DNA from: Clostridiales bacterium
GTDB taxonomy: Bacteria; Bacillota_A; Clostridia; Christensenellales; Aristaeellaceae
Assembly (NCBI GenBank): GCA_012514855.1
Contig: JAAYZL010000366.1
Location: forward strand, 1-6,919
Direction of reading: 5' to 3'
DNA: 6,919 nucleotides
Every line of letters begins with the position of its first letter. Position 1 is the stretch's first letter. The notes below the pieces were generated by a model, which saw only the letters and a list, made by a program, of their open reading frames with translations, searched no databases and had not been told where the DNA came from. This document shows positions 1 through 5,582 of this stretch, piece by piece. Position numbers and translations under genes: made by a program.

Positions 1-212
1 ATGCGTATCTTTTCGGGAATCGCCTTGCGCAACAGCGAGATCACGAGGTTCGAGAACACCAGCACGAACGTCGTCGCCAGGCCCATGCCGATGCCGTTGG
101 ACGCCTGATAGGTAATCGCGAGCGTCGGGCACATGCCCAGCACCAGCCTGAACGTCGGGTTCTCCTGGATGATGCCGTTCATAAAGGCGGCGCGCAGTTT
201 CTGCAAATCCAT
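1..212 (-). CDS. rnfE: RnfE, membrane subunit of the Rnf ferredoxin:NAD+ oxidoreductase (N-terminal part only)
   Basis: Integral membrane subunit of the Rnf complex, which passes electrons from ferredoxin to NAD+ while moving Na+ or H+ across the cytoplasmic membrane. Only the first 70 codons are visible; the gene runs off the left edge, and the family is usually about 200 residues. The N-terminus is recognisable from [20 protein letters not shown] (residues 12-31) and [20 protein letters not shown] further on, both hallmarks of the RnfA/RnfE/NqrD/NqrE family. Cys28 in LGMCPT matches the conserved membrane cysteine which, in the related NQR and Rnf proteins, helps hold the iron-sulfur centre between the two paired subunits. 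The segment [11 protein letters not shown] departs slightly from the more common AVT..A.NG.G form. The ATG start lies 2 bases after the rnfG stop, with a GGGGAGGG Shine-Dalgarno inside the end of rnfG. rnfA and rnfB are expected next, outside the window. Confidence 0.93.
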   Translation of the reverse strand, partial: MDLQKLRAAFMNGIIQENPTFRLVLGMCPTLAITYQASNGIGMGLATTFVLVFSNLVISLLRKAIPEKIR

Positions 213-214
213 TG

Positions 215-943
215 TCAACCCTCCCCTTCGGCGGTCGCCGCGTCCGCGGTCGCTCCGGTGGTCGCCTCGGTCGTGGCGTCGGTGCCGGCCGCGGGCTCTT
301 CGGTGGCTTCCGCGGTGGCGCCGGTCGTGGCGGCGGTATTCGCGTCGGTTCCGGATTCAGCCGGAGCGGGTTCCGCCGGGGCGACCGGAGCGACCGTCCC
401 GCCGCCGACGCCCGCCACGCCGAGCACCGCGTTTGCGTGCTGGAGCGCCTGCGAGACCGCGCTGCGGATCGCGTTCGAGGAAACCGTCGCGCCGCTCATC
501 GCGTCGACGGAGAACGCCGCGTCCGGATTCGCCGCGATCCCCTGGAACGCCGCGAGGAACGTGTCCTGCGCGGAGGTTCCCAGCCCCTTCGTCTCGGTGT
601 GCGACGACACGCTGACCGCGGTGACCGCGCCGTCCCTGACGCCCGCGGACAGCTTGATCGCGCCGCCGTAGCCGCCCACCGAGAGCTCGTAGGCGTAGCC
701 GACGGTCGCGCCGGCCCCGTCCTTCGCCGCGTACACGGCGGTGATCTTGTCGTAGCCCGTGAGGTCGCCCTCCACCGGTTCAAACAGGTAGTCGCCGACC
801 ACCGCGACGAGCGCCGCGTTCATCTTCCTGTTTTCGTTCTTCGCGATCGGATCGGCCGTCACGCCGTTGACCACCGCGAGCATCAGCGCGGCCACGAGCG
901 CGAACAGCATCAGCCTTACGCCCAACTTGACCGTCTCACGCAT
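215..943 (-). CDS. rnfG: RnfG, covalent-FMN subunit of the Rnf complex, with a low-complexity C-terminal tail
   Basis: Membrane-anchored electron carrier of the Rnf complex, 242 residues. A hydrophobic helix at about residues 8-28 anchors it, and the FMN-binding domain (about 60-170) should lie on the outer face. The motif D147-AMSGAT153 fits the flavinylation consensus D-x-x-[ST]-x-A-T, so Thr153 is the expected site to which ApbE/Ftp transferase attaches FMN through phosphoester. HTETKGLG (115-122) is also characteristic of the family. After about residue 172 the protein becomes a tail of some 70 residues made almost only of Ala, Thr, Gly, Pro, Glu and Asp, which is not part of the FMN domain. 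The ATG overlaps the end of rnfD by 8 bases (ATGCGTGA), and rnfE follows after 2 bases, so translation is probably coupled. Identification is firm; the role of the tail is unknown. Confidence 0.95.
   Translation of the reverse strand: MRETVKLGVRLMLFALVAALMLAVVNGVTADPIAKNENRKMNAALVAVVGDYLFEPVEGDLTGYDKITAVYAAKDGAGATVGYAYELSVGGYGGAIKLSAGVRDGAVTAVSVSSHTETKGLGTSAQDTFLAAFQGIAANPDAAFSVDAMSGATVSSNAIRSAVSQALQHANAVLGVAGVGGGTVAPVAPAEPAPAESGTDANTAATTGATAEATEEPAAGTDATTEATTGATADAATAEGEG
218..430 (-). repeat. Low-complexity Ala/Thr/Glu/Pro-rich tail of RnfG
   Basis: This stretch encodes residues 172-242 of RnfG. It is a compositionally biased run dominated by GCG/GCC (Ala), ACC/ACG (Thr), Glu and Pro codons. 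Two near-copies are visible: [10 protein letters not shown] (residues 205-214) and [11 protein letters not shown] (227-237). The two segments also resemble each other at DNA level. The reading frame stays open, and the stop falls right after a Shine-Dalgarno for rnfE, so this looks like genuine coding sequence and not a frameshifted end. It probably forms a disordered linker outside the membrane. Confidence 0.7.
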
Positions 944-1919
944 GGCGCTTCACCTCCCCGTACACCCTTGGCTTCGTATAGCGGTCGATCAGCGGCACCG
1001 CGAGGTTCATGATGAGGATCGCGTAGCTGACCCCCTCCGGCATCGGCGAGAGCTCGCGGATGACGAAGGTGAGCAGGCCGCAGCCGATGCCCATGACGAC
1101 CTTTCCGCCCGGCGTGACCGGCGACGTCGCGTAGTCCGTGGCCATGAAGAACGCGCCGAGGAACAGCCCGCCCGAGAGGATCGCGTAGAGCGCGTCGTCG
1201 ACCGAGCCGGACGATATCCACTTCGCGGCGAACACCGTCGCGATCATCAGCACCGGAACCTTCCACGAGATGATCTTCCGGACGATCAGGTAGATGCCGC
1301 CTATGAGCAGCGCCAGCTTGCTGATCTCGCCGATGGAGCCCGCGCACTGCCCGACAAAGAGCTGGAGGGGGGTGTAATTCCCGGCCATCGCGAGCGGCGT
1401 CGCGGCGGTGACCGCGTCGACGGCGGCGGTCGTGGCGCTCGTCGTCGCGGCGACCATCTCGACGCCCCGGACGGCCACCCCGAACGCGCTCCCTGTCATG
1501 TAGCCGACCCAGGAGACCATCAGGATCGCGCGCGCGGCGAGCGCCGGGTTCAGGAAGTTCGCGCCGATGCCGCCGAAGAACTGCTTGACCAGCACGATCG
1601 CCAGGAACGAGCCGATGATCGGGATCACGACCGGGATCGTGACCGGCAGGTTGAACGCGAGCAGAAGCCCGGTGACGACGGCGCTCAGGTCGCCGATCGT
1701 CTCGGGCTTCTTGGCGATGCGGTTGTAGACCCATTCCCAGGCGACCGAGGACGCGACCGAGACCGCCATGATGATAAGCGCCCGCCAGCCGAAAAAATAC
1801 ACGGCGGCCGCGGCCGCGGGCACGAGCGCGATGACCACCTCGAGCATCATGCTCGCGATCGTGTGCTCGGCGCGGATGTGCGGCGACGAGGATACGCGCC
1901 GAAGTCCAGTGTGCTCCAT
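936..1919 (-). CDS. rnfD: RnfD, membrane subunit with covalent FMN, Rnf complex
   Basis: Polytopic subunit of the Rnf complex (RnfD/NqrB family), 327 residues, the usual length. It carries one covalently bound FMN and takes part in transmembrane electron transfer. SSSPHIRAEHT (residues 10-20) is the typical N-terminus. Hydrophobic segments follow at about 25-60, 80-112 and 128-150. The flavinylation motif is D168-AVTAAT174-PLA, making Thr174 the expected FMN site. Other family marks are NFLNPALAAR (121-130), FMATDYATSPVTPGGK (258-273) and, near the end, GVSYAILIMNLAVPLIDR (296-313). A Thr/Ala-rich stretch (157-173) precedes the FMN site. The gene starts 24 bases after rnfC with GGGAGG at good spacing, and its last 8 bases overlap rnfG. 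The family is close to certain. Confidence 0.96.
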   Translation of the reverse strand: MEHTGLRRVSSSPHIRAEHTIASMMLEVVIALVPAAAAAVYFFGWRALIIMAVSVASSVAWEWVYNRIAKKPETIGDLSAVVTGLLLAFNLPVTIPVVIPIIGSFLAIVLVKQFFGGIGANFLNPALAARAILMVSWVGYMTGSAFGVAVRGVEMVAATTSATTAAVDAVTAATPLAMAGNYTPLQLFVGQCAGSIGEISKLALLIGGIYLIVRKIISWKVPVLMIATVFAAKWISSGSVDDALYAILSGGLFLGAFFMATDYATSPVTPGGKVVMGIGCGLLTFVIRELSPMPEGVSYAILIMNLAVPLIDRYTKPRVYGEVKRHA

Positions 1920-1943
1920 AAGAATCTGCCTCCCGTAATTCGT

Positions 1944-3257
1944 CTATTTGTGCGCAACGGCGCGCTTGGCGACGCGGATCGAGTGCACAATCGGCAGCTT
2001 CGAGGGACAGACGTAGTCGCAGCAGCCGCACTCGATGCAGTCCGCGAGATTTCGCTCGTCCTTCGCGCGCTCGTAGAACTCCTTGTTCGCAAGCGCGTAC
2101 AGATCCAGAGGCATCAGCCCCGCCGGGCAGGCGTCGACGCACTGGCCGCAGCGGATGCAGTTGCCGCGCGGCCGGTCGGCCTTGCCGCGGTCGACCATCA
2201 CGAGCACGCCGCCGACGCACTTCGTGATCGGCGTGTTCGGGTTGTACGCCGAGAGCCCCATCATGGGCCCTCCGAGCACGATCTTGTTCGCGCCCTCGAC
2301 CGCGCCGCCCGACTGCTCGATGACGCTTTCAACGTCCACGCCGATGCGCACGCGCAGGTTCTTCGGCTCCTTGACCGCGCCCGCGACGGTGACGACGCGG
2401 TCGACGACCGGGAGGCCGCTGCGGATCGCGCGGGAGATCGCGGCGGCGGTCAGCACGTTGACGACCACGCAGCCCGCATCCATCGGGAGCTTGCCGCTCG
2501 TGACCTGCCGCCCGGTCAGCGACTCGATCAGCTGGCGCTCGCCGCCCTGCGGGTATTTCGTCCGGAGCCCGCGGACCTCGACGCCCTTCCCCTCGGCGGC
2601 CCTTCGTATCGCGTCGATCGCGTCCGGCTTGTTGAGCTCGATGCCGACGACCATGTGCTTCGCCCCGACGATGCCCGCGGCGATGATCAGGCCGTCGAGC
2701 ACCGCCTCGGTGTCCTCGAGCATCGCGCGGTGGTCGCACGACAGGTACGGCTCGCACTCCGCGCCGTTCAGGATCATATAGTCGATGGGCTTGTCCCGGG
2801 GCACCGTGAGCTTCACATGCGTCGGAAACGCCGCGCCGCCCATGCCGACGATCCCCGCCTCGCGGATTGCCGCGAGCAGCTTTCCCGCATCGTTCAGGTC
2901 GTCGACGCCGCGAAGCGACGGGTCCCACGCGTCGAGCCCGTCGTTTTCGATGACGATCGCGTCCGCGCGCTGGCCGCCGGGGAGCGTCCTGGGCTGTATG
3001 CCCTTGACCACGCCCGAGACCGACGCGTGCACCGCGACGCTCATCAGCCCGTCCGGCTCGCCGATCTTCTGGCCGAGCAGCACTTTGTCGCCGGGCTTCA
3101 CCAGCGGCTTGCACGTCGCGCCGATGTGCTGGATGAGCGGAACTGCGACGACGCTGGGCCGCGCCGCGCCCTCGATGGGCTTCGCCCCGGTTACGCGCTT
3201 CCCGCCCCCGGCCTCGTGCGGGTGCACGCCGCGCCGGGAGATCAACGTCCTCTTCAA
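1944..3257 (-). CDS. rnfC: RnfC, NADH/FMN- and iron-sulfur-binding subunit of the Rnf complex (TTG start)
   Basis: Peripheral cytoplasmic subunit of Rnf that exchanges electrons with NAD+/NADH, 437 residues from the TTG start chosen here. The N-terminal RRGVHPHE and KPIE, then a barrel-sandwich region (about 47-90, including VKPGDKVLLGQKIG and HASVSG), open the protein. The flavin/NADH-binding region has GIVGMGGAAFPTHVKL (135-150) and NGAECEPYLSCDHRAML (164-180). A SLBB-type region lies at about 265-315. Two [4Fe-4S] motifs follow: C367, C370, C373, C377 and C407, C410, C413, C417, with an extra Cys at 412. The same frame stays open to an ATG at 3467, but that codon lies on the predicted transcription start and the extra 70 residues look nothing like RnfC. 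The TTG has GGGAGG 7 bases upstream, and the family N-terminus begins exactly there. First gene of the rnf operon. Confidence 0.95.
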   Translation of the reverse strand: MKRTLISRRGVHPHEAGGGKRVTGAKPIEGAARPSVVAVPLIQHIGATCKPLVKPGDKVLLGQKIGEPDGLMSVAVHASVSGVVKGIQPRTLPGGQRADAIVIENDGLDAWDPSLRGVDDLNDAGKLLAAIREAGIVGMGGAAFPTHVKLTVPRDKPIDYMILNGAECEPYLSCDHRAMLEDTEAVLDGLIIAAGIVGAKHMVVGIELNKPDAIDAIRRAAEGKGVEVRGLRTKYPQGGERQLIESLTGRQVTSGKLPMDAGCVVVNVLTAAAISRAIRSGLPVVDRVVTVAGAVKEPKNLRVRIGVDVESVIEQSGGAVEGANKIVLGGPMMGLSAYNPNTPITKCVGGVLVMVDRGKADRPRGNCIRCGQCVDACPAGLMPLDLYALANKEFYERAKDERNLADCIECGCCDYVCPSKLPIVHSIRVAKRAVAHK

Positions 3258-3313
3258 ACCAAAACCCTCCCATTCTTCGCCCCGCCGTCCGGCGGAAGCG
3301 CAAGCATTGCCAT
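3254..3313 (-). CDS. Possible 19-residue leader peptide overlapping the rnfC start
   Basis: A short frame, MAMLALPPDGGAKNGRVLV, begins at an ATG that has AGGA 6 bases upstream. It ends with a TGA sharing three bases with the rnfC TTG (sequence TTGA), the same geometry as the ATGA overlaps of translationally coupled genes. No family is recognisable and the peptide has no attenuator-like run of one amino acid. It may be a leader frame that delivers ribosomes to the weak TTG start of rnfC, or a chance frame in GC-rich DNA. What is seen is the frame, the Shine-Dalgarno and the overlap; the function is inference. Confidence 0.35.
   Translation of the reverse strand: MAMLALPPDGGAKNGRVLV
3265..3270 (-). 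promoter_or_regulatory. Ribosome binding site that fixes the rnfC TTG start
   Basis: GGGAGG on the minus strand, separated by 7 bases from the TTG at 3257-3255. This is the best Shine-Dalgarno match in the late leader and supports TTG over the distant in-frame ATG at 3467. The site lies inside the possible 19-codon leader frame, so ribosomes translating that frame would cross it. Confidence 0.75.
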
Positions 3314-3321
3314 ATAATTTC

Positions 3322-3331
3322 CTATATACCC
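3322..3331 (-). repeat. Leader copy of a 10-base inverted repeat (possible operator half)
   Basis: Reads GGGTATATAG on the minus strand. It is the exact reverse complement of the 10 bases at 3497-3506 next to the rnf -35 region, 165 bases away. It lies just upstream of the possible leader peptide's ribosome binding site. AT-rich sequence is rare in this region, which makes the match stand out. Confidence 0.4.
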
Positions 3332-3337
3332 CTATTT

Positions 3338-3422
3338 CGCGCCTCGGGCGCGGCGCAAGCCCCGCATCCCCCGCGAAACCGGGGTTCTCGGGGCCGAGGG
3401 CGGGACGGTTCCGGAGCGTCCC
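3338..3422 (-). other. Structured GC-rich part of the rnf 5' leader
   Basis: This part of the predicted rnf leader of about 210 bases contains three short hairpins. They are a 6-bp stem GGGACG/CGTCCC (3402-3422), a 5-bp stem CCCCG/CGGGG (3369-3384) and a 6-bp stem CGCGCC/GGCGCG with a 3-base loop (3338-3352). None is followed by a U run, so none is an intrinsic terminator. I do not recognise a known riboswitch. In DNA this GC-rich, hairpins of this size can arise by chance. Confidence 0.35.
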
Positions 3423-3453
3423 TCGCGCGTCGCATTTCCTGTCCGCAGCGCGT

Positions 3454-3469
3454 ATATGGAATCCCATAT
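3454..3469 (-). promoter_or_regulatory. Dyad ATATGG-4-CCATAT on the predicted rnf transcription start
   Basis: On the minus strand the sequence is ATATGG, four bases (GATT), then CCATAT: a perfect 6-bp dyad starting 3 bases after the -10 box. The expected transcription start (about 3466) falls within it. This is a usual place for a repressor operator. If transcribed it could instead form a small hairpin at the 5' end of the mRNA. No regulator gene is visible in the window. Confidence 0.45.
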
Positions 3470-3472
3470 GCG

Positions 3473-3501
3473 ATTATACCACATCGCTGTCGTTTTGGGT
3501 A
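3473..3501 (-). promoter_or_regulatory. Predicted promoter of the rnf operon
   Basis: A consensus TATAAT -10 box (3478-3473) is preceded directly by TGG, giving the extended -10 form TGnTATAAT. The hexamer 17 bases upstream is TACCCA (3501-3496), a poor -35, as is common for extended -10 promoters. It lies downstream of both opp terminators and about 210 bases before rnfC, in one of the few AT-rich patches in the region. Expected start of transcription is near 3466. Confidence 0.7.
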
Positions 3502-3506
3502 TATAG
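3497..3506 (-). repeat. Promoter copy of a 10-base inverted repeat
   Basis: Reads CTATATACCC on the minus strand, overlapping the -35 region of the rnf promoter. Its exact reverse complement lies at 3322-3331 in the late leader. A protein bound here would compete with RNA polymerase, so the pair could be operators of a DNA-looping regulator. That function is inferred only from position. Confidence 0.4.
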
Positions 3507-3511
3507 ATTTC

Positions 3512-3538
3512 AAAAAAAAACGGGAAATGACGCCCGTT
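3512..3538 (-). terminator. Second intrinsic terminator downstream of oppF
   Basis: On the minus strand AACGGG (3538-3533) pairs with CCCGTT (3524-3519) around an 8-base loop, followed by an uninterrupted T run through 3512. The stem can be extended by two G-U pairs. Short stem but a strong U tract. It lies about 10 bases downstream of the first terminator, so the two act in tandem and insulate rnf from opp transcription. Confidence 0.7.
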
Positions 3539-3549
3539 CCGCCGCTTCC

Positions 3550-3590
3550 AAAAAGCCCGGAGAACCGCGAAACGGCGCGGTCCTCCGGGC
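3550..3590 (-). terminator. First intrinsic terminator of the opp operon
   Basis: A 15-bp stem on the minus strand, GCCCGGAGGACCGCG (3590-3576) against CGCGGTTCTCCGGGC (3569-3555), closes a 6-base loop and is followed by TTTTT. One pair is G-U in minus-strand RNA but would be an A-C mismatch in plus-strand RNA, which fits use on the minus strand. It starts 46 bases after the oppF stop. Confidence 0.85.
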
Positions 3591-3636
3591 GCGCATCCGG
3601 AAATTCCCATCCGACGCGCGCCCGGGTTCGACGCTA

Positions 3637-4587
3637 TTATTCCGCGTATAGGTGGCAGGCAACCCTGTGGCCGGAAAAATCGCGCTCGATCGGCGCTTCC
3701 CGCCCGCAGACGTCCATCCGGCGTTCGCAGCGCGGGTGGAATTTGCAGCCGGTCGGGGTTTCGGCGATCGACGGCACCGCGCCGCGGACGGACTTGCTCC
3801 GCTGCCGCTGATCCGGGTCGGGCGACGGGATCGACCGCATGAGCGCGCGCGTGTACGGGTGCAGCGGATTTTCGAAGAGCTCGCGCGTCGCCGCCCATTC
3901 GACGAGGTTCCCCATGTACATGACCCCGACCGCGTCCGAGATGTGCGACACGACGCCGAGGTCGTGCGAGATGAACAGGTACGAAAGGCCGCGCTCGCGC
4001 TTCAGGTCGGCGAGCAGGTTGACGATCTGCGCCTGCACCGACACGTCGAGCGCCGAGACCGGCTCGTCGAGCGCGATGAACTCCGGGTTCAGGGCGAGAG
4101 CGCGCGCGATCGCGATCCGCTGGCGCTGGCCGCCGGAGAACTCGTTCGGAAAGCGGTCGACCCAACTTGGCGACAGGCCGCACGAAATCATCGCGCGCTC
4201 GACGTGCGAGGCGAGCTCCTCCCGCGGGACGATATTGTGCTCGCGCGCCGCCTCCCCGATCAGCTCGCCCGCGCTCAGCCTCGGCGACAGGCTCGCGTAC
4301 GGGTCCTGGAACACGATCTGCATCCGGGGCCTGAGGGCGCGCAATGCGCGCCGGTCGAGCGCGTAGACGTCGTTTCCGTCGAAGAGCACGTCGCCCGCGG
4401 TCTTGTCCGCCAGGCGGAGGATCGCGCGGCCGACCGTCGTCTTCCCGCAGCCGGACTCGCCGACGAGCCCCAGAGCCTCGCCGCGCCGGATCGAGAACGT
4501 CACGCCGTCGACCGCCCGGACCGCGCCGCGGCGGAGCGGGAAGTGCTTGACAAGGCCCCTGACCTCGACGAGCGCCCGGTCATCCAT
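3637..4587 (-). CDS. oppF: Oligopeptide/dipeptide ABC transporter ATPase, OppF type
   Basis: Second of the two ATPase subunits that drive a peptide-type ABC importer from the cytoplasmic face, 316 residues, normal length. Walker A GESGCGKTT (43-51), Q-loop VFQDP (Gln94), signature SGGQRQR (151-157), Walker B FIALDEP (170-176, catalytic Glu175), D-loop SALD and switch His208 are all intact, so it should hydrolyse ATP. VFQDPYASLSPR and the C-terminal PTGCKFHPRC put it in the OppF/DppF group. Four C-terminal cysteines (281, 287, 294, 311) form the motif common in this group, reported to bind an iron-sulfur cluster in some members. The ATG overlaps the oppD stop by 8 bases (ATGGATGA) and has a strong GGGGAGGGGGGAG ribosome site. 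It is the last gene of the operon; tandem terminators follow. Substrate (oligopeptide, dipeptide, nickel or other) cannot be told from the ATPase. Confidence 0.93.
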   Translation of the reverse strand: MDDRALVEVRGLVKHFPLRRGAVRAVDGVTFSIRRGEALGLVGESGCGKTTVGRAILRLADKTAGDVLFDGNDVYALDRRALRALRPRMQIVFQDPYASLSPRLSAGELIGEAAREHNIVPREELASHVERAMISCGLSPSWVDRFPNEFSGGQRQRIAIARALALNPEFIALDEPVSALDVSVQAQIVNLLADLKRERGLSYLFISHDLGVVSHISDAVGVMYMGNLVEWAATRELFENPLHPYTRALMRSIPSPDPDQRQRSKSVRGAVPSIAETPTGCKFHPRCERRMDVCGREAPIERDFSGHRVACHLYAE

Positions 4588-5566
4588 GCTCTCCCCCCTC
4601 CCCGTACAGATGGCACTCGACCCGGTGGCCGCCGCCGAGGTGGATTTCGCGGGGGTATTCGCCCCGGCACGCGTCCGTTCGCCTCGGGCAGCGCTCGAAA
4701 AACCGGCAGTTTTCCGGGAGCGCGGTCGGGTCGGGGACGCCGCCGGGAATCGACGCGAGCCGCCCGCCGGTCCACCCCGGCGCGGGCCGGGACGCGATCA
4801 GCCCCGCGGTGTACGGGTGCGCCGGGTTCTTCAAGACGTCCCGCACGCCGCCCCTCTCGACGACCCGGCCCGCGTACATGACGGCGACCTCGTCCGCCAT
4901 CTCGGCGATCACGCCGAGGTCGTGCGAGATCAGGAGCATCGAGAGCCCCGCCCCGTCGCGGAGGTCCCGGAGCAGATCGAGTATCTGCATCTGGATCGTC
5001 GCGTCGAGCGCGGTCGTCGGCTCGTCGGCGATCAGCAGCTTCGGGGTTCTGGCGAGCGCCAGTGCGATCAGCGCGCGCTGCCGCATGCCGCCGGAGAGCT
5101 CGTGCGGGTACATCCCGAAAACCCCCTCCGCGACTTGGACGCGCGCGAGCAGCTCGCTCACCCGACCCCGGGTTTCCGCCTTCGAGCGCCCCAACAGCCG
5201 CACGGCGTCGCCGAGCTGTTGGCCGACGCGCAGAACCGGGTTCAGGCTCGTCATCGGCTCCTGAAAGACCATCGCGATCTCCGCGCCTCGAAGCTTCGCC
5301 CGCGCGCGCTCCGGCATCGCCGGCAGATCGACCTCTCCGGCCCCGGCCTGAAACCGTATCGCGCCCTCGACCTTCCCCTCCGGCAGAAGCCCCATCATCG
5401 CAAGCGCCGCGACGGACTTGCCGCAGCCGCTCTCCCCGACCAGCCCGACGGTCTTTCCGCGCGGGATGTCGAACGACGCGCCGTCGACCGCGCGCGCGAC
5501 GCCCTCGTCCGTGACGAAGCGCACGCGGAGGTTGTCGAACTCGGCGATGTTTTCGGGATTTCGCAT
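4580..5566 (-). CDS. oppD: Oligopeptide/dipeptide ABC transporter ATPase, OppD type
   Basis: First ATPase subunit of the peptide-type importer, 328 residues from the ATG chosen here. Walker A GESGCGKS (44-51), Q-loop VFQEP (Gln102), signature LSGGMRQR (157-164), Walker B LLIADEP (177-183, Glu182), D-loop TALD and switch His215 are complete. VFQEPMTSLNPV and SGGMRQR mark the OppD/DppD group. Cysteines 287, 293, 300 and 318 form the same C-terminal four-Cys motif as in OppF. Start choice: a GTG four codons earlier (5578) is in frame, but it directly abuts the G-rich ribosome site (AGGGGGGTGG), leaving no spacer. The ATG has GGTGG or GGCGG at usable distance. The gene begins 16 bases after oppC (4 bases if GTG is used) and overlaps oppF by 8, so the three are co-transcribed and the two ATPases probably pair as a heterodimer. 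Confidence 0.92.
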   Translation of the reverse strand: MRNPENIAEFDNLRVRFVTDEGVARAVDGASFDIPRGKTVGLVGESGCGKSVAALAMMGLLPEGKVEGAIRFQAGAGEVDLPAMPERARAKLRGAEIAMVFQEPMTSLNPVLRVGQQLGDAVRLLGRSKAETRGRVSELLARVQVAEGVFGMYPHELSGGMRQRALIALALARTPKLLIADEPTTALDATIQMQILDLLRDLRDGAGLSMLLISHDLGVIAEMADEVAVMYAGRVVERGGVRDVLKNPAHPYTAGLIASRPAPGWTGGRLASIPGGVPDPTALPENCRFFERCPRRTDACRGEYPREIHLGGGHRVECHLYGEGGEHG

Positions 5567-5582
5567 CCTGACCGCCACCCCC

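Noticed and set aside
218..430. The RnfG tail as a frameshift artefact
   Set aside because: Codon usage keeps the same GC-rich third positions, the stop sits 2 bases before rnfE, and the rnfE ribosome site overlaps the final codons, all consistent with a true gene end.
867..3317. A very long open frame on the plus strand (816 codons) opposite rnfC and rnfD
   Set aside because: It is antisense to two certain genes. The product is almost all Arg, Asp, Ala, His and Val without any motif or membrane segment. Long antisense frames are expected in GC-rich genes.
3258..3466. FMN riboswitch in the rnf leader, suggested by the flavin-dependent operon
   Set aside because: I see none of the conserved FMN-riboswitch segments; the leader only has short GC-rich hairpins.
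3258..3467. A 70-residue N-terminal extension of RnfC starting at the ATG at 3467
   Set aside because: The ATG lies on the predicted transcription start and within the dyad, has no ribosome site, and the added residues do not resemble RnfC, whose usual N-terminus begins at the TTG.
5567..5578. GTG at 5578 as the oppD start
   Set aside because: The only good Shine-Dalgarno run directly abuts this codon with no spacer. The ATG at 5566 has acceptable spacing. The difference is four residues, so this stays somewhat open.
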